6,881 nucleotides of DNA from Candidatus Krumholzibacteriia bacterium (GCA_028696635.1 JAQVGR010000090.1:1-6881); one strand, 5' to 3'. Shown: positions 1-5,889, numbered from the stretch's first letter. Translations and numbers: made by a program. The notes: generated by a model from the letters alone, not told the origin.

Positions 1-201
1 CAGCTCCGCCGCCCCCGCCGGCTCGTGGAGGATCACCGCCGAGCGCGGCGGGTCGACGATCCGGTAGAACCCCCGGTCCGATCCGCCGCCCGAGATGCGC
101 GAGATCTCCGCGCCGGGCTCGAACGGACCGCCGGGTATCCCGGCCCCGCGGTCGCCGGCGAGCCGCAGCAGCCTCTCCGCGAGTTCCGGCTCGAGATTCA
201 T
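1..201 (-). CDS. amgK: APH-fold sugar kinase, AmgK-like (5' part only, runs off the window)
   Basis: Only the first 67 codons are present; the gene continues beyond base 1. On the minus strand the ATG at 201-199 overlaps the stop of the upstream nucleotidyltransferase gene as ATGA, and GGAGG lies 4 nt before it. Residues 38-48 read GGGSDRGFYRI, followed by a beta strand SAVILHEP. This is the glycine-rich nucleotide loop and second strand typical of the aminoglycoside phosphotransferase (APH) superfamily, close to the loop seen in AmgK. AmgK phosphorylates MurNAc (or GlcNAc) at the anomeric position in the cytoplasm, giving the substrate of MurU. The catalytic Brenner motif and the Mg-binding DFG-like motif would lie outside the window, so kinase activity cannot be confirmed. 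The adjacent MurU-like and NamZ-like genes make AmgK the best guess. Another sugar-1-kinase of the same fold is the main alternative. Confidence 0.72.
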   Translation of the reverse strand, partial: MNLEPELAERLLRLAGDRGAGIPGGPFEPGAEISRISGGGSDRGFYRIVDPPRSAVILHEPAGAAEL

Positions 202-1163
202 ACGGCCTCCAGCACGCCGCCGGGGAAGACGATCGCCCCGCGCAGCCGGGCGCCGGCCCTGACGGCGGACCCGTCGAGAACGACGCAGTCTTCAAGCTCC
301 GTGTCGCGTTCTATCACGGCGCCGGCGCCCGCGTCAAGGAATCCTCTCCATATCGCCCCCGGATCGACCGTCGCCCCTTCTCCGACGCGCAGCGCAAGGG
401 GGGGAGGGGGGATCAGGGGATCGAACGAGGCCTTGCCGACAAGGATGCGACGGGGAATCTCGAGGTACGACCGGGGGGTTCCGATCTCCCCCCACTGGGG
501 CCGAGCTCCGCCGGCGGAGGCATCGAACCCGGCGACCGATCCGGGGCGCTCGCGCATCATCCGCAGCACGATCGAAACCAGTCCCTCGGGACGTGAGCGG
601 GGGAAATACTCGAGGGCGGCGGGCTCGATCACGGCGAGGCCGGTATACCCGAAGGCCGGCGGTACGCCGCCTGTCGAGGCGCCGATCCCCGTGACCTCGC
701 CGCCCGCGTCGACGCTCACCGCGGCGGGGGGCGCTCGTTCCGGCTCGCCGGAGCGCAGCAGTATCATGGTCAGGAGGGCGCCGCGGTCCCGGTGGAAGTC
801 CAGCGCCCCGTCATACCGGATCGAGGCGACGACGTCGCCGTTGTGGAGCAGGATGGGGCCGTCGGTCGAGAGCGAGGGGGCCATGTTCCCGATCCCGCCC
901 CCCGTGTCGAGGATCGGTCGCTCCTCGTGGAATACGGCGGGCCACCCCTTCTCGCCGGCGAAGGCGCGCACCTGGGCTCCGTGGTGATGAAGGTTGATGT
1001 GAAGCCGCTGCGCCCCCTCGCGCAGCAGCCGCGCGGCGGCGATCTCGAGGGAGGGGACCCCCGTCACGGGAAGGAGCGGCTTCGCCCGCCGGTCGGTCAG
1101 CGGCCGCATGCGCGCGCCGAAACCCGCAGCGAGGATGATGGCGTCGCCGACCTGTCGATGCAT
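198..1163 (-). CDS. murU: MurU-like sugar-1-phosphate nucleotidyltransferase with C-terminal left-handed beta-helix
   Basis: A protein of 321 aa with the nucleotidyltransferase (Rossmann-like NTP_transferase) fold. The signature LAAGFGARMRPLT at residues 11-23 binds the nucleotide, K28-P29 follows it, EERPILDTGGG lies at 80-90, the metal-binding aspartate is in HNGDV (D110), and WGEIGTPRSYLE closes the catalytic domain. MurU makes UDP-MurNAc from MurNAc-1-phosphate and UTP, bypassing de novo UDP-MurNAc synthesis. Proteobacterial MurU is about 220 aa. Here roughly 80-90 extra C-terminal residues show hexapeptide-like turns (VGEGATVDPGAIW, AVIERDTELEDCVVL), as in GDP-mannose or glucose-1-phosphate enzymes, so substrate assignment is tentative. 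I chose the ATG at 1163 because GGGAG sits 6 nt upstream. An in-frame ATG at 1184 would add 7 residues and overlap the previous gene, but has no Shine-Dalgarno sequence. The gene lies 13 nt after the NamZ-like gene and overlaps the kinase by 4 nt. Confidence 0.82.
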   Translation of the reverse strand: MHRQVGDAIILAAGFGARMRPLTDRRAKPLLPVTGVPSLEIAAARLLREGAQRLHINLHHHGAQVRAFAGEKGWPAVFHEERPILDTGGGIGNMAPSLSTDGPILLHNGDVVASIRYDGALDFHRDRGALLTMILLRSGEPERAPPAAVSVDAGGEVTGIGASTGGVPPAFGYTGLAVIEPAALEYFPRSRPEGLVSIVLRMMRERPGSVAGFDASAGGARPQWGEIGTPRSYLEIPRRILVGKASFDPLIPPPPLALRVGEGATVDPGAIWRGFLDAGAGAVIERDTELEDCVVLDGSAVRAGARLRGAIVFPGGVLEAV

Positions 1164-1176
1164 CGGGCGCTCCCGT

Positions 1177-2343
1177 TCAGTCATAGAGGAGGTACGGCCG
1201 GCGCCTCCCGGCGAATGCGCGTTCCCCGGCCCGCCAGGCCGAGGCGACCTCCGCCGGGGATCTCCCCCCGGCGGCGGCCTCGCGCAGCCCCGCGCTCCCG
1301 TAGAGGATGTCTATCGGCGGCCTGAGCGTTTCGTACTCGTAGGGAGGCTCCGCCCACCGGAAGCTCCCCGGACAGAGCGCGGCCGCGGCGAGTATCGCCG
1401 AGACGGCGCAGAGGACGGGACGGAAGGCGCCCCGGTCGGTCACGTGGATCTGCACGCCCCCGCAGTCCTCGCCGGCGTGTTTGTCGAAGGTCGGCCTGAA
1501 CACCGCCGGCCTGAAGGCCGCCCCCGAGACCGGCGAGCGTGCGAGCGCCGCCGCGTATCCCCCGGGGTCTATCCACGGCGCGCCGATCATCTCGAACGGG
1601 ATCGTCGTACCCCTTCCCTCGGAGATGTTCGTTCCCTCGAGCAGGACCATCCCCGCATAGAGAAGCGCCGTGCGGGGGGTGGGGATGTTCGGCGAGGGGG
1701 GCACCCAGTGGAGCCCCGTCTCGTCGAAGTGCATATTCCGTCGCCATCCCTCGACGGGAACGACCTCGAACGGCCCGTCGAGCCCCTCCTCGGCGCGCAG
1801 CATCGAGAGCGTTTCGCCTATCGTCATCCCGTGCCGCATCGCGAGCGGACGCAGGCCGACGAACGACTCGAACCCGGGCTCGAGGACCGGCCCCTCGACC
1901 GCTTCGCCGCCGATCGGGTTCGGGCGGTCGAGCACGACGACGCGGATCCCCGCCGCCGCGCAGGCCCGCATAGTCAGCAGCGCCGTCCAGATATAGGTGT
2001 ACGGCCGCGCTCCGACATCGGGCAGGTCGATCACCACCGCGTCGAGCCCCTCGAGCATCGGGGCCGTCGGTTCGCGCGTGGAGCCGTAGAGGGAGTGGAC
2101 GGGTATCCCGAGCGCGGGGTCCCGGTACCCCTCCCACTCGATCATGTTCGCCTGTGTCAGGCCGGCGGGGCCGTGCTGGGGACCGAAGAGGCATGACAGG
2201 GCGGCGCCGCGGCCGAGCAGCACCTCCGTCGCGTGCCGGAACGACGAGTCGACCGAGGCCTGGTTGGCGAGCAGGCCGATCCGCCTCCCGGCGAGCGCCG
2301 GCCCCGCGCCTTCGGCGATGATGTCGAGCCCCGTCCGCGTCAT
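1177..2343 (-). CDS. namZ: DUF1343 / NamZ-family exo-beta-N-acetylmuramidase
   Basis: A 388-aa protein matching DUF1343 over its full length. This is the family of Bacillus NamZ (YbbC), which removes MurNAc from the non-reducing ends of peptidoglycan fragments. Family blocks seen in order: LFGPQHG (52-58), IPVHSLYG (80-87), DLPDVGARPYTY (106-117), VLDRPNPIGG (137-146), RHGMTIGE (170-177), PPSPNIPT (215-222), EGTNISEGRGTTIPFE (236-251) and GAPWID (254-259). The ATG at 2343 has GGAG 7 nt upstream. The open frame extends far upstream, but only as antisense of the divergent gene. There is no signal peptide, unlike the secreted Bacillus enzyme, so a cytoplasmic role on imported disaccharides is likely. 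The usual FGPEHG motif has Gln at position 56 instead of Glu, followed by TQANMIEWEGY; this may mark a subfamily. It leads the cluster with the MurU-like and AmgK-like genes. Confidence 0.88.
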   Translation of the reverse strand: MTRTGLDIIAEGAGPALAGRRIGLLANQASVDSSFRHATEVLLGRGAALSCLFGPQHGPAGLTQANMIEWEGYRDPALGIPVHSLYGSTREPTAPMLEGLDAVVIDLPDVGARPYTYIWTALLTMRACAAAGIRVVVLDRPNPIGGEAVEGPVLEPGFESFVGLRPLAMRHGMTIGETLSMLRAEEGLDGPFEVVPVEGWRRNMHFDETGLHWVPPSPNIPTPRTALLYAGMVLLEGTNISEGRGTTIPFEMIGAPWIDPGGYAAALARSPVSGAAFRPAVFRPTFDKHAGEDCGGVQIHVTDRGAFRPVLCAVSAILAAAALCPGSFRWAEPPYEYETLRPPIDILYGSAGLREAAAGGRSPAEVASAWRAGERAFAGRRRPYLLYD

Positions 2344-2445
2344 TTCGATGCTCCGATGGCGGAAATTCCCTGTTTCACGGCATCGTATATCCTGATATAT
2401 TTTCGAGTACAGACAAAAATGGGGGAGCTGCAAGGAGGGATGCCG
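2344..2445. promoter_or_regulatory. Divergent promoter region between the NamZ-like and solute-binding protein genes
   Basis: This 102-bp gap is the only space between two divergently transcribed units, so promoters for both should lie here. It contains an AT-rich island (2386-2405) in otherwise GC-rich DNA. For the plus strand, TATATT at 2396-2401 is a good -10 candidate, with TTCACG (4 of 6 matches to TTGACA) at 2374-2379, spacer 16. The plus-strand gene has a perfect AGGAGG at 2433-2438. For the minus strand I see AT-rich -10-like hexamers in the same island but no clear -35. Shared regulation of the two units is an inference from the layout. Confidence 0.6.
2386..2399. repeat. 14-bp palindrome in the divergent promoter, possible operator
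   Basis: The sequence TATATCCTGATATA is an inverted repeat with perfect 6-nt arms (TATATC and GATATA) around a 2-nt centre. It overlaps the plus-strand -10 candidate at 2396-2401, where a repressor dimer would block transcription. AT-rich sequence makes chance palindromes more likely, and no regulator gene is nearby. Confidence 0.35.
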
Positions 2446-4074
2446 ATGAACACGGGACGATGTGCCGCGAAGGCGGCGTTGGCGGCCGGGATCGCGCTGG
2501 CCATCGCCGCGGCCGGGTGCTCGGGGGACCGCCGGGAGGCACGCCGGGGCGGCACTCTCGTGGTGGGGGAGATCAGCCCGTACGAGTCGCTCAACCCGAT
2601 GGTCACGAGCGACGCGCACGCGCGCGACATCTACAGCCTGCTCTTTCTGAGCCTGCTCGACGAGAACGACGATTTTCTCACCTTCCGCCCCCGGCTCGCC
2701 GAGTCGTGGGAGTTTTCTCCGGACCGGCTCGAGCTGACCTTCCGGCTTCGCGGCGACGTGGTCTGGAGCGACGGCACCCCCTGCACGGCGCGCGACGTCG
2801 AGGCGACGTTCCGCGCCCAGATCGACACGGCGCTCGCGTGGAGCGGCCGGCACCTGAAGGAGCACATCACCGGCGTGAGCGCGCCGGACGAGCGAACCGT
2901 CGTCTATCGCTTCGACCACGCGTATCCGTACCAGCTGATGGACGCCAACGACGGTCCGATCCTTCCCCGCCAGTGGCTCGAGGGAAAGACCGCCGAGCAG
3001 ATACGCGGCGCCACCGTCGAGGAGATCCCGTACAACGGCCCGTTCAGGATCGGCGAATGGGTCCGGGGGCAGAGCCTCTCGCTGCTCCCCAACGACCGGT
3101 ACTACGAGGCGGGCAAGCCGTATCTCGAGCGCGTCGTCTTCAAGATCGTCCCCGACCAGGTGAACCTGCTCACGCAGCTCCGCGGCGGGGAGATCGACTG
3201 CATGGAGAGCATCCCGCCGATGGAGGTCGAGCCGCTCGGCACGGGGGATTACGGGCTCGAGATCTTCAACTTCCCCGCGCGCGCCTATATCTACATCGGG
3301 TGGAACGGAGCGCGCGCGCCGTTCGATTCCCCCGCCGTGCGGCGGGCGATGACGATGGCGATCAACAGGCAGCTGATCATCGACAATCTGTACTACGGCC
3401 TTGCCGAGGAATGCACGAGCCCGTTCATCCGCCAGTTCTGGGCCTATAACGACGATATCCGGCCGCTTCCGTACGATCCCGCCCGGGCGAAGGCGATCCT
3501 CGCCGAGCAGGGATTCACCGACACGGACGGAGACGGATGGCTCGACCGCGGCGGGAAACGATTCGAGTTCGAGCTGATGACCAACCAGGGGAATCAGCTC
3601 CGCAACGATATCCAGGTGATGGTGCAGGAGCAGCTGAGGGAGATCGGGGTCAAGGTCGATCCGCTGATCCTCGAGTGGACCGTGATGCTCGAGCGCCACA
3701 AGTTCTCCGATTTCGACGCGGTCGTCACCGCCTGGCGCGTCGGCACGAAGGTCGATCTCGCGCCGATCTGGTCGTGCGAGGCGCGCCGCGAGGGCGGGTA
3801 CAACCGCGTCGATTACTGCAACCCGGTCGTCGACAGCCTCAACGCGGCGGCCACCGCCATGCTCGATTTCGAGCAGGCGCGCCCGCTTCTGCTGCGGGCG
3901 CAGGAGCTGATCTACGAGGATCAGCCGTACACCTTCCTGTACAATCCGCCGGCGCTGCTGGCGCTTCACCGGCGGTTCAGGGGCGCGAGGCCCGACGCGA
4001 TCAGCATGTACCACAACCTGCACGAATGGCACATCGACGAGGGCGCCTCGAAGGGAGCGGGGAATGGTCCATGA
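2446..4074 (+). CDS. ABC-transporter solute-binding lipoprotein, family 5 (peptide/OppA type)
   Basis: A 542-aa protein of the SBP_bac_5 family, which captures oligopeptides, nickel or related solutes for an ABC importer. The N-terminus is a lipoprotein signal: basic MNTGR, a hydrophobic alanine-rich stretch, and an AAGC lipobox with Cys25 as the lipidated residue. After it come family blocks: RRGGTLVVGE, the LNPM segment, a PRLAESWEFSPD block, a FRLRGDVVWSDGTP block, VRRAMTMAINRQLI, and the C-terminal YNRVDYCNPVVDSL region. An acidic DTDGDGWLD loop at 359-367 is often seen at this place in the family. I chose the ATG at 2446 because AGGAGG lies 7 nt upstream; the ATG at 2440 is only 1 nt from it. 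No permease or ATPase gene is in the window, so it is an orphan or its partners are elsewhere. Divergence from a peptidoglycan salvage cluster makes a muropeptide ligand possible, but the sequence does not show ligand specificity. Confidence 0.93.
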   Translation: MNTGRCAAKAALAAGIALAIAAAGCSGDRREARRGGTLVVGEISPYESLNPMVTSDAHARDIYSLLFLSLLDENDDFLTFRPRLAESWEFSPDRLELTFRLRGDVVWSDGTPCTARDVEATFRAQIDTALAWSGRHLKEHITGVSAPDERTVVYRFDHAYPYQLMDANDGPILPRQWLEGKTAEQIRGATVEEIPYNGPFRIGEWVRGQSLSLLPNDRYYEAGKPYLERVVFKIVPDQVNLLTQLRGGEIDCMESIPPMEVEPLGTGDYGLEIFNFPARAYIYIGWNGARAPFDSPAVRRAMTMAINRQLIIDNLYYGLAEECTSPFIRQFWAYNDDIRPLPYDPARAKAILAEQGFTDTDGDGWLDRGGKRFEFELMTNQGNQLRNDIQVMVQEQLREIGVKVDPLILEWTVMLERHKFSDFDAVVTAWRVGTKVDLAPIWSCEARREGGYNRVDYCNPVVDSLNAAATAMLDFEQARPLLLRAQELIYEDQPYTFLYNPPALLALHRRFRGARPDAISMYHNLHEWHIDEGASKGAGNGP

Positions 4075-4486
4075 GGTCGGCCTCGCCGCGCTGGTGAGCG
4101 GCGTGATCGCGCAGGTGCTCAAGCCGTTCATGGACCTGCTCATGAAGAAGGGGTTCAACCTCTTCCGCATGCTCGACTCGGGGGGGATGCCGAGCTCGCA
4201 CACGTCGGTCGTCACGACCCTGAGCGTCGGGATCGCCGTGTACGAGGGCGTCTCGTCGCCGCTCTTCGCCATTTCCCTGGTCATGGGGCTCTATTTCATC
4301 TTCGAGGCGACGGGGCTGCGGCAGGAGGTGGGCAACCAGGCCCGGGTGCTCAACGAGATCGTCGATCGCGCGCGCGATACGCATCATTTCACCGCCGAGG
4401 AGCTGCAGGAGCTGATCGGGCACACCTGGGTGGAGGTGCTCGGCGGATTCGCCGTCGGCCTGCTCGTCTCGTACCTGTTCTTCTGA
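4064..4486 (+). CDS. Divergent PAP2 family (DUF212) membrane protein
   Basis: A 140-aa integral membrane protein of the 'divergent PAP2' (DUF212, Bacillus YuiD-like) family. Visible features: a hydrophobic N-terminal helix (about 5-22), the family block SGGMPSSHT (39-47), two hydrophobic segments at about 48-60 and 66-82, the block GLRQEVGNQARVLNEI (84-99), ELIGHTWVEVLGG, and a final membrane helix ending LLVSYLFF. Length matches the family (about 140-160 aa). The PSSH motif resembles the PAP2 phosphatase signature, but the biochemical role of the family is not established to my knowledge. Family members usually have Asp in the segment before GxR (YDA); here it is Glu81 (FEA). The ATG at 4064 is preceded by GGGAG with 6-nt spacing and overlaps the end of the solute-binding protein gene by 11 nt, which implies translational coupling. 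A lipid-linked phosphate substrate would be a guess. Confidence 0.9.
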   Translation: MVHEVGLAALVSGVIAQVLKPFMDLLMKKGFNLFRMLDSGGMPSSHTSVVTTLSVGIAVYEGVSSPLFAISLVMGLYFIFEATGLRQEVGNQARVLNEIVDRARDTHHFTAEELQELIGHTWVEVLGGFAVGLLVSYLFF

Positions 4487-4500
4487 TCCCCGGTCTTCTC

Positions 4501-4528
4501 CGCAAACCCGTTGCGAGCCCGGTTTTTT
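4501..4528 (+). terminator. Weak possible terminator after the DUF212 gene
   Basis: A 5-bp hairpin CGCAA/TTGCG (4501-4515), or the competing AAACC/GGTTT pairing (4504-4508 with 4521-4525), precedes a run of six T at 4523-4528. Neither stem is strong: the first is 7 nt away from the T-run and the second has a 12-nt loop. Position, 14 nt after the stop codon and just before a new promoter, supports a terminator. Confidence 0.35.
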
Positions 4529-4530
4529 CC

Positions 4531-4558
4531 TTGACAGCATCGCCGCGACCGATAAAGA
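4531..4558 (+). promoter_or_regulatory. Sigma70-type promoter upstream of the RNA leader and the parA-like gene
   Basis: A perfect -35 box TTGACA lies at 4531-4536. After a 16-nt spacer the hexamer TAAAGA (4553-4558) is the best -10 candidate, a weak match to TATAAT. Transcription would start near 4564-4566. No other promoter candidate is visible between here and the start codon at 4809, so this one probably serves both the RNA and the operon. The -35 is convincing and the -10 is not. Confidence 0.5.
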
Positions 4559-4564
4559 TGGCTG

Positions 4565-4755
4565 AGAAAGTCATGCGTGTTCCGCGACCGACGCGGATGC
4601 CATACCGGCGGAGCGGACATCGGCCTGGTAGAGAGGTGATACAGTCGGAATAGCAGCGATGAACAGCAGCAGAGGATTCCGATCGGGGCATGCGGACCGA
4701 TACAGAACGGAATTGCACGAGGCCGAATCATCGGGGGGATGATTCGGCCTTTTTT
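4565..4755 (+). ncRNA. Candidate structured RNA: small RNA or attenuated 5' leader
   Basis: This stretch of about 190 nt lies between a TTGACA promoter and a strong intrinsic terminator and has no convincing reading frame; both short ATG frames lack a ribosome binding site. It can fold. CCGCG/CGCGG forms a 5-bp hairpin with loop ACCGA at 4582-4596. ATCGG/CCGAT pairs at 4682-4686 with 4697-4701. Near the ends, CGTG...TTCCG (about 4576-4584) can pair with CGGAA...CACG (about 4708-4719), suggesting a long closing stem. The CCGCG hairpin and the closing stem overlap at 4582-4584, so they may be alternatives. I do not recognise a known RNA family. The two readings are a free small RNA, or a leader whose terminator controls read-through into the parA-like gene. 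The exact 5' end is unknown. Confidence 0.42.
4721..4755 (+). terminator. Strong intrinsic terminator, 54 nt before the parA-like gene
   Basis: A perfect 12-bp stem, GGCCGAATCATC (4721-4732) with GATGATTCGGCC (4738-4749), closes a GGGGG loop and is followed directly by six T (4750-4755). This is a textbook Rho-independent terminator for plus-strand transcription. Its place between a promoter and the start codon at 4809 makes it either the 3' end of a small RNA or an attenuator. A competing weak hairpin, GGCCT (4746-4750) with AGGCC (4763-4767), would disrupt the base of the stem. Confidence 0.9.
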
Positions 4756-4808
4756 CCTGATGAGGCCCTGTTGTACGGATTCGACATCGCAACCGGGAGG
4801 AGAGCGCG

Positions 4809-5882
4809 ATGAGGACGTTCGCGGTCATCAACCAGAAAGGCGGCTGCGGCAAAACGACCGTGGCCATCAATCTCGCCGCGGCGCTTGGAGAGCTCGAGAA
4901 AAAAGTGCTGCTCGTCGATCTCGATCCCCAGTGCCATGCATCGCTCGGGCTCGATATCCCGTACGATTCGGTCGAGCACACGACCTATGACCTGCTCCGC
5001 GACCCGCGGATCATGGTCGCCGACGTCGCCTGCGAACTCGGCGATCACCTCGATGTCGTCCCTTCCTCGCCGGTTCTCAGCGCCGTCGAGCAGGAGCTCG
5101 CGGGCAGGGAGGGACGCGAGATGCGGCTCGCGTCGAAGCTGGCCCGCGTCGGCGCCGAGTACGACTACGTGATCATCGACTCGCCTCCCAGCGTCGGCCT
5201 GCTCACGTTCAACGCGCTGATGGCGGCGGGAGAGGCGATAATCCCCGTCGAGCCGAGCTTCTTCTCGCTGCAGGGCCTCGAGAAGCTCAGGGAGACGCTC
5301 GATCTGCTCGAGAGCGAGACGAAGCACGCCGTGCAGATCAGGATACTGGTGAACAACATCGAGAAGCAGACGACCTTCTGCCGGGAGATCGTTTCGGAGC
5401 TCGAGCGCAGGTACAGGGACGAGGTCCTCGACGCCATGATCAGCCACTCGGTCAGATACAAGGAGTCCGCGATGCGCGGCGTGTCGATATTCGGGATACC
5501 GCGTTCCGACCGTCTGCAATGGGAGTATCTGACGCTGGCGCGGGAGCTCGACGAGAAGACGTCCCTGATCTACACCGAGGATATCGGCGGATGGATGGAA
5601 CGGCTCCACGGTCCGCGGGTCCTCAGGGAAGGGGTCCTGTTCACCCTCGACGCGCCGGGAGCGGCGAACGTCCGCCTCACGGGGGAGTTCACCGGCTGGT
5701 CGAGCGAAGGGCTGCACATGGCCCGCGACGGCGGGGACGGGCTCTGGAAGGTGACCGTCGATCTCGAGCCCGGAGAATACGAGTACCGCTTCATAGTCGA
5801 CGGGGTCTGGATCAAGGACCCGCGCAATGTCGATTCGGTCCTCAACGAGTTCGGCCAGGAGAATTCGCTCCTGATAGTATGA
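4809..5882 (+). CDS. ParA/Soj-type ATPase fused to a C-terminal AMPK-beta/CBM48-type glycogen-binding domain
   Basis: A 357-aa protein in two parts. Residues 1 to about 255 are a ParA-family ATPase: deviant Walker A KGGCGKTT (10-17, with signature Lys10 and Lys15), Walker A' VLLVDLDPQ (33-41), Walker B VIIDSPPS (121-128), and PVEPSFFSLQGLEKL (146-160). ParA proteins dimerise on ATP, bind DNA non-specifically and move chromosomes or other cargo. Residues 275-357 form an early-set beta-sandwich of the AMPK-beta/CBM48 type: LTGEFTGW, then LEPGEYEYRFIVDGVWIKDP, then NEFGQENSLLIV. By eye, W297, W334 and N352 match the AMPK-beta glycogen-binding residues W100, W133 and N150; R327 stands where K126 is. 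A free ParA is about 250-260 aa, so the tail is a true addition. GGAGGA lies 7 nt before the ATG. It heads an operon with the gene 7 nt downstream and may be controlled by the leader terminator. Cargo is unknown. Confidence 0.93.
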   Translation: MRTFAVINQKGGCGKTTVAINLAAALGELEKKVLLVDLDPQCHASLGLDIPYDSVEHTTYDLLRDPRIMVADVACELGDHLDVVPSSPVLSAVEQELAGREGREMRLASKLARVGAEYDYVIIDSPPSVGLLTFNALMAAGEAIIPVEPSFFSLQGLEKLRETLDLLESETKHAVQIRILVNNIEKQTTFCREIVSELERRYRDEVLDAMISHSVRYKESAMRGVSIFGIPRSDRLQWEYLTLARELDEKTSLIYTEDIGGWMERLHGPRVLREGVLFTLDAPGAANVRLTGEFTGWSSEGLHMARDGGDGLWKVTVDLEPGEYEYRFIVDGVWIKDPRNVDSVLNEFGQENSLLIV

Positions 5883-5889
5883 GCGCCAC

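Noticed and set aside
25..2196. Plus-strand open frames opposite the kinase, MurU-like and NamZ-like genes
   Set aside because: Arg/Pro-rich shadows produced by high third-position GC on the coding strand; no motifs, and the minus-strand frames have full family matches.
3520..3546. EF-hand or dockerin-like DTDGDGWLD loop in the solute-binding protein
   Set aside because: A single acidic loop like this is common at this place in family 5 binding proteins, so it does not suggest a dockerin or a separate domain.
2344..4284. Long minus-strand open frame extending the NamZ-like gene far upstream
   Set aside because: It is antisense to the solute-binding protein gene, shows charged, repetitive shadow composition without domains, and the real start at 2343 has a good ribosome binding site.
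4560..4720. Resemblance of GAGAAAGTC and GATACAGAACGG to conserved RNase P RNA segments
   Set aside because: The element is about 190 nt, far shorter than bacterial RNase P RNA, and the other conserved regions are not visible. Likely chance.
4558..4742. Two mini-ORFs in the leader, 4558-4653 (31 codons) and 4659-4742 (27 codons)
   Set aside because: Neither has a Shine-Dalgarno sequence; the first begins at the expected transcription start and the second ends inside the terminator stem. Leader peptides remain a slim possibility.
4721..4749. GGCCGAATCATC repeat pair as a mobile-element inverted repeat or att site
   Set aside because: The 5-nt loop followed immediately by six T is fully explained as an intrinsic terminator.
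4728..5717. 329-codon minus-strand frame opposite the parA fusion
   Set aside because: It is a reverse-complement shadow of a clear ParA gene, rich in Arg, Asp and Glu, and would start inside that gene with no family motif.
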